A stretch of DNA of 64,000 bases from Oscillospiraceae bacterium MB24-C1. GTDB lineage: Bacteria; Bacillota; Clostridia; Oscillospirales; Ruminococcaceae. This document shows positions 35,464 through 44,783 of this stretch, piece after piece; within the stretch, counting starts at the first letter, position 1, and every line of letters starts with the position of its first letter. The translations under genes were made by a program, and so were the position numbers. Below the pieces are notes generated by a model, which had not been told where the DNA came from, did no database searches, and saw only the letters and a list, made by a program, of their open reading frames with translations. Location of the stretch: NCBI GenBank assembly GCA_030913685.1, contig CP133187.1, positions 1,389,501 to 1,453,500 on the forward strand. Reading direction: 5' to 3'.

Positions 35464-38400
35464 ATGCTAAAAGTATCGCTTCTACAAACACCCACCGTCG
35501 AGCTTGACGGACATCTGCTTACCTTTCCGTACAGGCGGGTGGAGGCTCTTTTGTATTACATGCTGGTGCAGCGCAGCGCCACCCGTCAGGAACTAATCGC
35601 CCTGCTGTGGGAAGGCCTTGACGAAGCAACCGCGCTGAGAAATTTGCGCAACACCCTCTATGCGCTTAAAAAGGTGCTGGGTAAGGATTTTTTAACCTCA
35701 CCGCAAAAATCGCTGGTGATGGTCAACCCTGATCGCGAATATACCTGCGATTACGATAGTTTTGTACTGGCGGGTGAAATTGCGGTCTATCGCGGACCGT
35801 TCCTCAAAGGTTTCGCGGTCAAGCACGCGTTTTGTTATGAAGAATGGGTCAGCCGAACCCGAGACCATCTCCGTGACCGCTATCTGCGCCGGTTGGCGCA
35901 ACAGGCACAAACCGCTCTGGAAACACAGGGCCCCGAGCCTGCTGCACAATGGGCCGAGGAATACCTGCGTGAAGAGCCTTTAGACGAGCATATGGTAACC
36001 TTCTTAATGACCCGATGGCGTGAGACACGGCAGTACGCCCGGGCTGCCCAGCTCTTTCAGCGCCTGAAAACGCAGCTTTCGGACGAATTGGGTGCCGATC
36101 CGCAGGAGGACACCACCGCACAGTATTATGAGATCATGAACGAATGGAGCGGCACCGCCACGCCCGTATCACCTATCAAAAGCCCGGGACTCGTGGGGCG
36201 CGAGGTCGTGTACACAGCGCTTTGCACCGCGGCGGAGGCTTTTGCCACGGGTACCGCGCGCCGCTGTTCTCAACTGCTCATCGGGGAATTCGGTTCAGGT
36301 AAAAGCCAGTTGATTTCGCAATTTTTACAAACCTGTGACCTGTCGACGCTTTTTGTTCTCAACTTTGCTTGCCTGCAGCCCGAGAAGGACATGCCGCTTG
36401 CCCCATGGTCACGCATCATGTTCCCTTTGTCAGACTTAATTCGTACGGAAGATGTCCCAGTACCCGCACCGGTCAGGGCACGGCTGGGGCAGGCATTTTC
36501 CGCCTTTCGTGAGAGCTCCGAAGCCGACGCCACGCCGCCCGCGCTAATACGCCAGCCTGACCAATCGCTTGAAGACTGCCTTGTGATAGCTATCGGAGCC
36601 GCTGCACGACGCCGGCGAATCCTGCTGGTTCTTGAGGATATTGAATGGATAGACCCAGATAGCCTCGCTCTAATCGACACGCTGCTGCGCCGGTTGGATT
36701 CGGGCCTCATGCTGGTGCTCACCTGCCGCACCAGCTGCAGTCCCTCCCATAAAGCGGTTTTGGGCAGAGCGGTTGCCGACAGTCTGTTGCAAAAGCAACA
36801 GCTACCGCCCTTAAACCGTGAACAGACCCGCCTGCTGCTGGCCGAGGAACTTGGCGAGGAAACCGCCAAAACGCTGGCGGATCGGGTATTTCGCGAAACT
36901 GGCGGCAATCTTTATCTGCTCACCGAGCTAACGCAAGCTTACCGCCGTAACGGCGGGGCAACGCAAACGCCGGGTACGCTAGACGAAATTTTGCTTGAAC
37001 GGTTGAGCGCCTCAGATGATGACGCCATGCACATTGCGGAGCTGATTTCGTTATTCCCCGAGGAGGCCCCCTGGAGAATTCTCTTAGCGTTGCTGGGCGG
37101 CGACGACTACTGCGCTGTAGGCGGTATGGAGGCGCTGATGAGTCGGGGGTTGATTGAAGAATATCTAGACTCTGGCGAGGTTTATTACCGCTTTTCCCAC
37201 CGGCGCATTCGCGAGCTGATTTATGAACGGATGACTTTTTTACAGCGACGTCCGTTGCATCTGCAAATTGCCGAACTGCTCACCCAAAACGGCCCACCGC
37301 GCCAGAGTTCCGCCTGTCGCAGAACATCACGCCACTTTAAGTTGGCTGGGGACAATGTGCGAGCCTTGGAATACCGCCTGCGTGCGCTGGAAATTGAAAG
37401 CGCCTACAGTTGCGAACCTTTTCCACTTCTGGTGGGCAACGAGCGGCCCTTCGCCTCTCCCGAAGCGTTGGCACAGGAGGCGTTGCAGGCTGCGCAGGAA
37501 CTCTCGGCTCTTCAGGCGGAAAATGCTACTGCGGCACGACCTCTTTCCTGGATGCTTACATTAATCAGAGGGCGTATTGCTCTGTTTTGTGGCAATCTGA
37601 AAGAGGGCGCCACGCTGTTGGGCACGCTGAGCGCCGCCGGCAGCGAAGAGCCGGCGCATGCTGCTATGATACGCGCCTGTTATCTACTGGCCTCGTCGGC
37701 GCTATGCCTGCAAGCCGTCAATCAGGCCGAGCACTACACCGATACCGGCATCCGCCTGCTAACCCGCTATAACGACCCGGTCATGACCGCACAGTTTCAG
37801 CGGCTGCGGGGAGACTGCTTCTGTCTACGGGGTGCGTACGACAAGAGTAGCTATTATCTGCTTGAGGCGCTTGAAGAACTGGAAAGGCTTCCCTCGGTAT
37901 CTGAAAACCGACTGCTGCTGGCCGCCGCCAATTATGATTACGGGCAGCTGTGCCGACAGCGCCGCGACTATGCGGGCGCCTGCTCGCATTTTAAAAAAGC
38001 CCTGAGCATGCTCGGCAATGAACCATGGCCCGGCACGTTGTGGATTTATGTTCACTACGGTCGCACGGCTTTTGCGATGGAAGATCATTTTAAGGCTAAG
38101 GAGCTGTTCAAGCAGGGGTATGCCCTGTCGGATAAAACTGGTGAGCTGTGGGGCAGAACCGCCGCCGCGGCATTTTGTGCTTATTATCTATTGCGGGATG
38201 GTGATTACGAGGCAGCCACACACTGTTTATCTGATGCGCAGCACAGCGCGCAAAGCCTACCCTCGCCACTAGAGGGGGCCATTCTCTGTTTTGTCAGCAT
38301 GCGGATCCGACTACGTCTTGATAAGGAGTCTGGATATATCTCTGCACTAAGCAAGTTGCTACCCATGTCTGCAGAAAGCTATGCGCGGCAGGGCATTCGA

Positions 38401-38532
38401 AAGCTTTCAGATATTCCAGATGTTTTTGAAACCGAGCTGCTTTCGACGGGGCTTCGCGATGGCATAGCAGCTCAACAAAATATTCGCGCTTCGGAGCTTT
38501 ATAGTAAAAATCGGCACTTTATGGCCGAGTAA
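35464..38532 (+). CDS. SARP/AfsR-like transcriptional activator with AAA ATPase and TPR region
   Basis: 1022 residues. Residues 1-100 form an OmpR-type winged helix (LTFPYRRVEALLYYML, LRNTLYALKKVLG). Residues 100-230 are a bacterial transcriptional activation domain (YEEWVSRTRDHLRDRYL). The NTPase follows with Walker A GEFGSGKS (near 273-281) and Walker B LLVLEDIEWID (near 387-397). The rest is TPR-like repeats. This is the large one-component regulator plan of AfsR and MalT-type STAND proteins, which respond to a metabolite through the C-terminal part. Its place between ftcD2 and the gltS-fhs operon suggests control of formiminoglutamate use. GGAGGTG precedes the ATG. Confidence 0.88.
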   Translation: MLKVSLLQTPTVELDGHLLTFPYRRVEALLYYMLVQRSATRQELIALLWEGLDEATALRNLRNTLYALKKVLGKDFLTSPQKSLVMVNPDREYTCDYDSFVLAGEIAVYRGPFLKGFAVKHAFCYEEWVSRTRDHLRDRYLRRLAQQAQTALETQGPEPAAQWAEEYLREEPLDEHMVTFLMTRWRETRQYARAAQLFQRLKTQLSDELGADPQEDTTAQYYEIMNEWSGTATPVSPIKSPGLVGREVVYTALCTAAEAFATGTARRCSQLLIGEFGSGKSQLISQFLQTCDLSTLFVLNFACLQPEKDMPLAPWSRIMFPLSDLIRTEDVPVPAPVRARLGQAFSAFRESSEADATPPALIRQPDQSLEDCLVIAIGAAARRRRILLVLEDIEWIDPDSLALIDTLLRRLDSGLMLVLTCRTSCSPSHKAVLGRAVADSLLQKQQLPPLNREQTRLLLAEELGEETAKTLADRVFRETGGNLYLLTELTQAYRRNGGATQTPGTLDEILLERLSASDDDAMHIAELISLFPEEAPWRILLALLGGDDYCAVGGMEALMSRGLIEEYLDSGEVYYRFSHRRIRELIYERMTFLQRRPLHLQIAELLTQNGPPRQSSACRRTSRHFKLAGDNVRALEYRLRALEIESAYSCEPFPLLVGNERPFASPEALAQEALQAAQELSALQAENATAARPLSWMLTLIRGRIALFCGNLKEGATLLGTLSAAGSEEPAHAAMIRACYLLASSALCLQAVNQAEHYTDTGIRLLTRYNDPVMTAQFQRLRGDCFCLRGAYDKSSYYLLEALEELERLPSVSENRLLLAAANYDYGQLCRQRRDYAGACSHFKKALSMLGNEPWPGTLWIYVHYGRTAFAMEDHFKAKELFKQGYALSDKTGELWGRTAAAAFCAYYLLRDGDYEAATHCLSDAQHSAQSLPSPLEGAILCFVSMRIRLRLDKESGYISALSKLLPMSAESYARQGIRKLSDIPDVFETELLSTGLRDGIAAQQNIRASELYSKNRHFMAE

Positions 38533-38561
38533 TTCCTGTCGAACAAGTGACTCCCCAATCA

Positions 38562-38600
38562 AAACGCCGGACTTGTATCAAAGGTACAAGTCCGGCGTTT
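38562..38600. terminator. bidirectional terminator
   Basis: A perfect 16-bp stem AAACGCCGGACTTGTA with its complement lies between two convergent genes, 30 bp from one stop and 25 bp from the other. Confidence 0.85.
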
Positions 38601-38624
38601 ATCAAAATCTTACATTGCAGCTGC

Positions 38625-39125
38625 TCAGTCCTCCGTTAGAACCTGCTCAATTTCAGCAATATATAAAATGTGGTAATCCTTGTTGGGGTACCATTTTTCA
38701 TCCGATGCCTTATCAATCAAACAGTCCGGGGTCATCGGCTGGTTATAAAGCTTTCTGCACACCAACACCAGTTTGCCTTCTTTAAAATAGGGTGTATCTT
38801 GTTCATATGCTACCGTCAGCCCCGACTTGGCAATTTTGTCCTCGTCCCGGCCCGATACCTTGCCAAGATAGCCCAGTTCATTTTTATAGCCGCCATTGAA
38901 AAAAGTCAACGAAAAGGTGTCAGCATCGTCGACAAATTCCTTGGTATAACGCCCGGGACGGATGACGACAAACGCCACGTTTTTCCCCCACATAACGCCC
39001 AGGCCACCCCACGCTGCCGTCATGGTATTGACCTTGTCACCTTTTTTAGCTGTCACCAGCATCCAGTCCTGACCAATCAGGCTAAAAGGATTTTTCTGTA
39101 GCTCCTCAGGTTTTAAAGTTCTCAT
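38625..39125 (-). CDS. flavin reductase-like (FMN-binding split-barrel) protein
   Basis: 166 residues from the ATG at 39125, which follows CTGGAGGTTTGTCGA. NPFSLIGQDWMLVTA, NTMTAAWGGLGVMWGKNVAFVVIRPGRYT and FSLTFF are the phosphate- and isoalloxazine-binding segments of the flavin reductase-like family. The group includes flavoredoxin-type proteins of anaerobes that carry FMN in electron transfer. The partner is unknown. Confidence 0.85.
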   Translation of the reverse strand: MRTLKPEELQKNPFSLIGQDWMLVTAKKGDKVNTMTAAWGGLGVMWGKNVAFVVIRPGRYTKEFVDDADTFSLTFFNGGYKNELGYLGKVSGRDEDKIAKSGLTVAYEQDTPYFKEGKLVLVCRKLYNQPMTPDCLIDKASDEKWYPNKDYHILYIAEIEQVLTED

Positions 39126-39317
39126 TCGACAAACCTCCAGTAAGTTTTTCATTCCAAGCGCATGCTTTTGTCAATAGTATAATATGCCACCATGTAGGAA
39201 TACAACCCGCTATTAAAAATCTGATAATACGATGCAAAATCTTTGATGGCAAATAACATGGTCTTTGAACGCTTTAATTCTTGTTTCATATAATGAGATA
39301 GAAAGGAGATTAAACGT

Positions 39318-40199
39318 ATGGTGAATTATAATAACAGCGCCGGTTCTAGCATAAAGCCAACAGACCCTTATCTTAAAACCGCCACACAGCCCACCCACTG
39401 TCTCTTGGCAGATATGTTTAAAAATACCGGTTCCCAGCCCAATGCTCGCCTTAGCGTCAACAGCTTAAAACGCCATTCTGCATCGGCTCAGCCCAGCTAC
39501 AGCGCCGCCTTTGCCTTACCCGCTCAAATGCCTGGGCAGCTTCCCGCCGAATTCAATGAAGTCCGCCACCAGAACTTATCGGTTGCACATAAAGAAAAGA
39601 CTATAACTTCTGCGTTTTCAAGCAAGCCTCGCCCCACCGCGAAAGCTGGTCACAAACCTGACGAAAGCGGCTGCAGCCTAATCCCCTGCTCCCGCGAGGA
39701 TAATATCACAGCCGTATACCCCCAGGCCGAAGCGTTATCCACCATTAGAAGCGGGCAGCCCATAAACTTTGGGGATCCACTTTTTACTGAAAATGCCGCC
39801 ATAGGCCATATATCGCCCACCGATACTTTTTTCATTAAAGAAGCCGGCATCTATGAATTGCACTATAGCCTAAACTATGAATCACCGACTCCGCACATGC
39901 TGGTTTTTGGGTTTGAAAGCTTTCCGCAGTCCTATTTTAAACAACAAATTACGAATGCCCCAGCCCGTGGCAAACTCAATACAACAGTTCGACTATTGCT
40001 GGATACCGGTACCTCCCTGCGCCTTGTGTTGGTTGATGACCCCACCCTTTCAACAATTGAAAGCGCCCTTGTCAGCAATGCGATGCTTGAAATAAAATTG
40101 CTCTACCGTTTAAATCTTAACTGCCCTGCTTACAGTTCTAATAATTCGGAGAAGAACTTTCAATCGGAGAACCACTTTTTTCAAGCCGCCAAGACATAA
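39318..40199 (+). CDS. protein with C-terminal BclA/C1q-like jelly-roll domain, surface or exosporium candidate
   Basis: 293 residues, no signal peptide, no clear membrane segment. Residues 1-135 are low-complexity, rich in Ser, Ala, Pro and Gln. From about 145 (INFGDPLFTENAAIGH) the pattern AIGHISPTDTFFIKEAGIYELHYSLNY and a row of beta strands resembles the C-terminal domain of BclA-like exosporium glycoproteins (TNF/C1q fold). No collagen-like GXY repeats are present. In a spore former a place on the spore or cell surface is plausible. AAAGGAGATTAAACG precedes the ATG. Confidence 0.5.
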   Translation: MVNYNNSAGSSIKPTDPYLKTATQPTHCLLADMFKNTGSQPNARLSVNSLKRHSASAQPSYSAAFALPAQMPGQLPAEFNEVRHQNLSVAHKEKTITSAFSSKPRPTAKAGHKPDESGCSLIPCSREDNITAVYPQAEALSTIRSGQPINFGDPLFTENAAIGHISPTDTFFIKEAGIYELHYSLNYESPTPHMLVFGFESFPQSYFKQQITNAPARGKLNTTVRLLLDTGTSLRLVLVDDPTLSTIESALVSNAMLEIKLLYRLNLNCPAYSSNNSEKNFQSENHFFQAAKT

Positions 40200-40760
40200 T
40201 TTATTTTGTAACAGCGGCTTAGAGCTGACAGTGATTTGTCGCGGTAATATAAAGTACTTATAGAAAAAGAAGTTGTTAATCTCGCCCTTTATAAAACTTT
40301 AAAGACTGACGTACATGGCAAAGATTCGCTGTAGAAAACATACTACGGCGGGTCTTTTTGTCGATTTTTAATATACTCGGTTTAAATTACTAAACCAAAC
40401 ATGTCATTTTGGCCACTGTAACCGTTATATCTATAAAACATAATTGAGTCACTAATTCAGTAACTTTTTGACAAAAATATGCGTTTATGGCAGAATTATA
40501 GTGAAAATTTTCCTATTAGGGGTTATAATAACGAGAAGGAGGTTTTAAAATTATTTAATCTTGACCACATCGGTCCAGTCTAGAGCGACGGTCGGTCACA
40601 TTAAAAAAGCAACAGGCCTATTAAGCCCAAATCACTTTTGAACAACACAATTTTAAGATCATTTATAGGTAAAGCTCTCTAATGGTTCACCAAAATGTCT
40701 CGCTGCCTAAGCAGTATAAATGACAAGATGAAAATAAATCTTGAAAGGGAACATCGTGCT
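40200..40760. other. 561-bp region upstream of the first chemoreceptor
   Basis: Contains the terminator at 40320-40357 and a possible promoter TTGACA (40468-40473) with a 17-bp spacer and CAGAAT. A TATAAT at 40524 is followed by AAGGAGG (40536-40542) that leads to no open frame. The leader of the MCP mRNA would be long (about 260 nt); I see no known RNA motif in it. Confidence 0.4.
40320..40357 (+). terminator. intrinsic terminator after the jelly-roll gene
   Basis: A 15-bp stem with wobble pairs (40320-40334 with 40343-40357) and a TCTTTTTG tail, about 120 bp after the stop. Confidence 0.65.
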
Positions 40761-42533
40761 ATGAAAAATCTATCTGTTGGTAAAAAGCTTATTATCGGAT
40801 TTGGTACTGTACTGTTTTTACTGCTGCTTTCCATTGCTATAGCACTACAAAGCGTCAACAGTCTCAATGCACAGGTAGAGCTATACGGACGTTACACGCT
40901 ACCTGATAACACGACACTTTGGAGTATCCGCCACAACATGGTGTCTGCGCAGCGTTATATGGAACGTGCCTTTATCGAAACACGCGCTAGCACCGTGGCC
41001 AGCTTGCTTGAGCAGGCTGAGCGGGACGGACTGGCCGCCCGAGAATCATTGGCCGCTTATATGTCCAACCAACAAAATAGCGATCACGCTGAGCAGATAA
41101 CACAGGTGGACGCGCTGCTAGAACAAGCGGGATCAGTACGGCGTCAGATTTCAAAGCTGCTGGAAGATCCATCGGAATCTAACCGAAATAAAGGATATAC
41201 TTTGTTTCTTAATTCCTATGTGCCGCCCTTTGATCAGGCTGCCACCATCTTAAGCGAGTTTTCCGAGACTGCTCAAGCCCATGCCACTGAGCAGCGTATC
41301 GCCGCTGCTAGGTTGGTCACGCAGGTTCGGTTGGCGCTTATTATCTGTGGTGTTGTATCATTACTTCTTTCGGTAGCAATTATCATTGCCATTCGCAAAT
41401 CCATTCTGACGCCGGTAAACGAAATTGTATCTTCTTTTGAAGCCATTGCACGGGGTAATATGCAAGCGCACATCAATTACGAAAGCCGTGACGAAATGGG
41501 ACGCATGGCCAATCTAATTCGAAATTCTAATGCCATGCAATCTGCTATTATGGCCGATGTCATCGATAAGTTTGTAAAAATGTCTCAGGGTGACTTGCAA
41601 ATAGAGGTCACACAGGATTATCCCGGTGACTTTGCTGTGCTCAAACAGACTATCAGCAGCACAGTCGCCAACCTCAACCATACCATGCAAACCATTATCA
41701 ACGCTGCCGAACAGGTCGGTACTGGTTCTGAGCAGGTGTCGAGTGGTGCACAGGCGCTCGCTACCGGTTCTACCGAACAAGCTGCTGCCGTTGAAGATCT
41801 CACCGTATCAGCATCAAAAATTTCTGGGCAAGCTGAAGAAAACGCCGCCAACGTGGAGGTTGCGACAAAATATGTCGTAGAGGCCAGAGAAGGTGTTAAC
41901 ACCGGCAATACGCATATGTCGCAGCTGACAAAGGCCATGGAGAATATCAGCACTGCTTCCTCGCAGATTGCGAGCATCACAAAAGTCATCGAAGATATCG
42001 CGTTCCAAACCAATATTCTTGCACTTAACGCAGCCATTGAAGCAGCCCGCGCCGGCGAGGCCGGCAAGGGGTTTGCCGTGGTAGCCGACGAAGTCCGTAA
42101 CCTGGCAGCCAAATCGGCGGAGGCAGCCAAGCAAACCACCGATTTAGTTGAACGCTCCAATGCAACGGTGGTAGAAGGAACCGAAATAACATTTAAAACA
42201 GCTCAGATTCTACAGGAAGTCGAGCAGAAAGCCATGGCTGCAAATGAAAGCATAACCAAGATTAAGCTATCCTCTGCCGAGCAGGCTTTAGCTATCGAGG
42301 AGATTAAGCTGGAGCTTTCTCAGGTATCTTCGGTGATTCAGACCAATGCGGCAACCGCTGAAGAAAATTCAGCCACAAGCGAGGAAATGTCGGCTCAGGC
42401 TACCGCGTTGCGTGAAGAGGTCAAAAGATTCAAACTTAAGTCTAGCTTTAAAGCCGAACCCCTGGTACCGACGCAAATAGTGCAAACCGAGTCTGACCTC
42501 GATTCTTTAAGTGACCTTTCAGAAAAGTATTAA
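40761..42533 (+). CDS. methyl-accepting chemotaxis protein
   Basis: 590 residues from the ATG at 40761. TM1 (about 11-30), a four-helix-bundle-type periplasmic domain (31-190), TM2 (about 191-212) and a HAMP region are followed by the cytoplasmic signalling domain. The hairpin tip is [24 protein letters not shown] with [14 protein letters not shown], nearly invariant in MCPs. The longer frame from 40695 is rejected because it lacks a ribosome-binding site, while GAAAGGG precedes 40761. It starts [10 protein letters not shown], like the second MCP at 47950-49677 ([10 protein letters not shown]), so the two are paralogues bracketing a c-di-GMP gene block. Confidence 0.93.
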   Translation: MKNLSVGKKLIIGFGTVLFLLLLSIAIALQSVNSLNAQVELYGRYTLPDNTTLWSIRHNMVSAQRYMERAFIETRASTVASLLEQAERDGLAARESLAAYMSNQQNSDHAEQITQVDALLEQAGSVRRQISKLLEDPSESNRNKGYTLFLNSYVPPFDQAATILSEFSETAQAHATEQRIAAARLVTQVRLALIICGVVSLLLSVAIIIAIRKSILTPVNEIVSSFEAIARGNMQAHINYESRDEMGRMANLIRNSNAMQSAIMADVIDKFVKMSQGDLQIEVTQDYPGDFAVLKQTISSTVANLNHTMQTIINAAEQVGTGSEQVSSGAQALATGSTEQAAAVEDLTVSASKISGQAEENAANVEVATKYVVEAREGVNTGNTHMSQLTKAMENISTASSQIASITKVIEDIAFQTNILALNAAIEAARAGEAGKGFAVVADEVRNLAAKSAEAAKQTTDLVERSNATVVEGTEITFKTAQILQEVEQKAMAANESITKIKLSSAEQALAIEEIKLELSQVSSVIQTNAATAEENSATSEEMSAQATALREEVKRFKLKSSFKAEPLVPTQIVQTESDLDSLSDLSEKY

Positions 42534-42968
42534 TACATCTCAAAAGCCTTCTATGAATAGCAGCAGGAAATATTCTGAAAAGGTTGTAGAAAGCGCAGCG
42601 CACATGAATGCTTTTTGCGTTAAAGCGCACAGGGTACACAGCTGATTGTTAACCCGCATGCAAAAAGTCTGCCATTAGTTTCGTCAAGCAAAAGTATCTC
42701 ACCCTTGCCGTAATAACTCTACGTCACCGGGCCTCTGTTTTAAAAACAGGGGTCCGGTGTATGTTTATATTTAAGCATCATTGCCTTCTCGCCTGATGCT
42801 GCCTGATCAAAACCTATAAACTACTTGATATTTTGTCGAAATCCGTTACAATAGTTAGTAAACTGTAGGGGAATTTTGATAGCTATAAGGCTGACTGGTT
42901 CAGTTAACATCCATCTAAAATCTGACTTATACTTTTTTCAGACCTGTGTTAACACAAGAGGATAATTT
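42534..42968. other. 435-bp intergenic region
   Basis: Only the terminator at 42725-42759 is supported. No c-di-GMP riboswitch signature found despite the GGDEF context. Confidence 0.45.
42725..42759 (+). terminator. terminator-like hairpin after MCP
   Basis: CACCGGGCCTCTGTTT pairs with AAACAGGGGTCCGGTG with one mismatch and wobble, about 190 bp after the stop. The U tract is weak. Confidence 0.55.
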
Positions 42969-44306
42969 ATGAATCGTCTCACTACAAACACTAAAAAAGC
43001 ATATGGCCTCTTTTTTCTGACGTTGACGACTCTGTTGTTCTTACTGATCTTTATACCGATGCGTCGGCAGCTGGAATATCAAGTAACCGAGAACTTTAGC
43101 TTATTAGCTGAGTCAAAGCAGCAAACAATCGCGACACTGGTCAACAATTGTATGTCCAGTGCAAACAGTCTCTCCAGCCGAACCGTTATCAAAGAATATA
43201 TTAATCAATACAAAAGTGATCAGATGGACTGGAAAACACTCCAAATTCTGACAGATTCAAAGTATAACGATGGCCTCAGAGTCATTCCAGACCTTATCTT
43301 TGCGATTAGATATGTAGACGATCATCCTTTGGTTACCACCAGTCAGAGCAGGCAGTATTTTGAACATTATATGAATCTATTTAACCGCACCGCGCAGACA
43401 GAATATGTCTTTGAAAGTTCGAGCGAAGATGTCAAGATTATCGTGTGTTCTCCGATTCTGTCGAACGACCAATTGCTTGGTCACGACATCATTGCCGTAG
43501 ATATTTCAAAGCATCTGGAATGGATGTCCCAAAACGGATTTATTGTCAATATAATTGATACTTACGTTGATACACCGGAAAGCATTGTGCCAAATAAAGT
43601 TTACACACGACACCGTGTCGGAAAAATGATGTTGACTTTTATTGCGTTGCCTATCAACGAGCGGTATTTGTTTGGGATCGGCAAACCCACGAGTGAGGTA
43701 TATGAAAGCCTAAACCGCATTTCATTACTTAGTATTGTTGGGCTTATGCTAGGGCTTGTGCTAGTTTTTATAATTTTGCAAATTAGCATTGTTAAGATGG
43801 CAAACAGCATCATTTCTGAAATTGGAAACAGTAGAGACACTTATATGCGGTATGCCAACTATGATGCGCTGACCGGCAGCTATACAAGAAACTATCTCGA
43901 CAACTGGATTAACAGCTTTCAGCGGGATGGAAACGACCGCTCATTCATTGTGGGCATGATTGACGTCGATTACTTTAAAAATATTAACGATACCTTTGGG
44001 CATGGAGTCGGTGACCAAGTACTGATATTTATTGCGAAAACTTTAATGACTTTAATGGATAGATACGGTTTTGTCGTGCGACTCGGTGGCGACGAATTTA
44101 TCATCGTGTGTGAAAATGACGATCCTGCGCGAACATTTGATATATTTAATAGTATCAACCAACAGATTAACGAAACCAATCCCTTCGACTTTAACATTTC
44201 GGTCTCCTGTGGCGTCAAAAAAGCTGATGACATTGATGCCCTGTATTCCGCAATAAAAATAGCGGACGAAAACATGTACCAGAACAAAAAACAAAACAAG
44301 CTTTAG
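42969..44306 (+). CDS. membrane sensor diguanylate cyclase
   Basis: 445 residues. TM1 (about 13-30), an extracytoplasmic region of about 220 residues with a Cache-like pattern, TM2 (about 250-275), then GGDEF (about 290-445). The signature is VRLGGDEFIIVCEN (near 375) with DVDYFKNINDTFGHGVGDQ as metal site, so it should synthesise c-di-GMP. No R-x2-D inhibitory site. A separate terminator upstream implies its own promoter. Confidence 0.9.
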   Translation: MNRLTTNTKKAYGLFFLTLTTLLFLLIFIPMRRQLEYQVTENFSLLAESKQQTIATLVNNCMSSANSLSSRTVIKEYINQYKSDQMDWKTLQILTDSKYNDGLRVIPDLIFAIRYVDDHPLVTTSQSRQYFEHYMNLFNRTAQTEYVFESSSEDVKIIVCSPILSNDQLLGHDIIAVDISKHLEWMSQNGFIVNIIDTYVDTPESIVPNKVYTRHRVGKMMLTFIALPINERYLFGIGKPTSEVYESLNRISLLSIVGLMLGLVLVFIILQISIVKMANSIISEIGNSRDTYMRYANYDALTGSYTRNYLDNWINSFQRDGNDRSFIVGMIDVDYFKNINDTFGHGVGDQVLIFIAKTLMTLMDRYGFVVRLGGDEFIIVCENDDPARTFDIFNSINQQINETNPFDFNISVSCGVKKADDIDALYSAIKIADENMYQNKKQNKL

Positions 44307-44783
44307 CGAAAACACCCACTGTTCTAAGATGTGCCGCGTCGCTAGTCATAGTTACTATTTTTTCCAGAAAGATGTTTTTCTGAATAACCCCGATCAAAAC
44401 ACGGGCAGGTGAAAGGTCGTTTTTGCATACTTTAAGGCGACAGCAGGTTGTTTTCCGCCAGCCAAAACGATACAGCACACCAAATATTTTTAGAAAAATA
44501 GCGACGGCCTGAGGCGAAAGGATATCAATTCCTACAAGGTCTGCTTCCGCGGCAGCACAGCCGCCAGTGTTGCAAGCCTAACCACCTCATATGTCCGTCT
44601 TTTTTTAGTTATATAAGCATGTAATATTTTACAATGATTATTTTCACATGATATAATATTTTTATATAAGCTGATAAAAAATCACATAATTGAATTTTAC
44701 TTTATTTAACACAACAACTATAGAACTCACCATAGAGCTGGAAAATTACGGAAAACTGAATATACCATGGGAGATCGATATCC
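44307..44783. other. 477-bp intergenic region
   Basis: No supported gene. 44510-44580 contains GC-rich inverted pieces (CGCGGCAGCACAGCCGCC) and the last 180 bp are very AT-rich, with several possible -10 boxes. Confidence 0.35.

Noticed and set aside
40200-44783. Possible c-di-GMP riboswitches in the gaps of the signalling block
   Set aside because: I looked for GEMM-I and class II signatures near the MCP and GGDEF genes and did not find the conserved strands.
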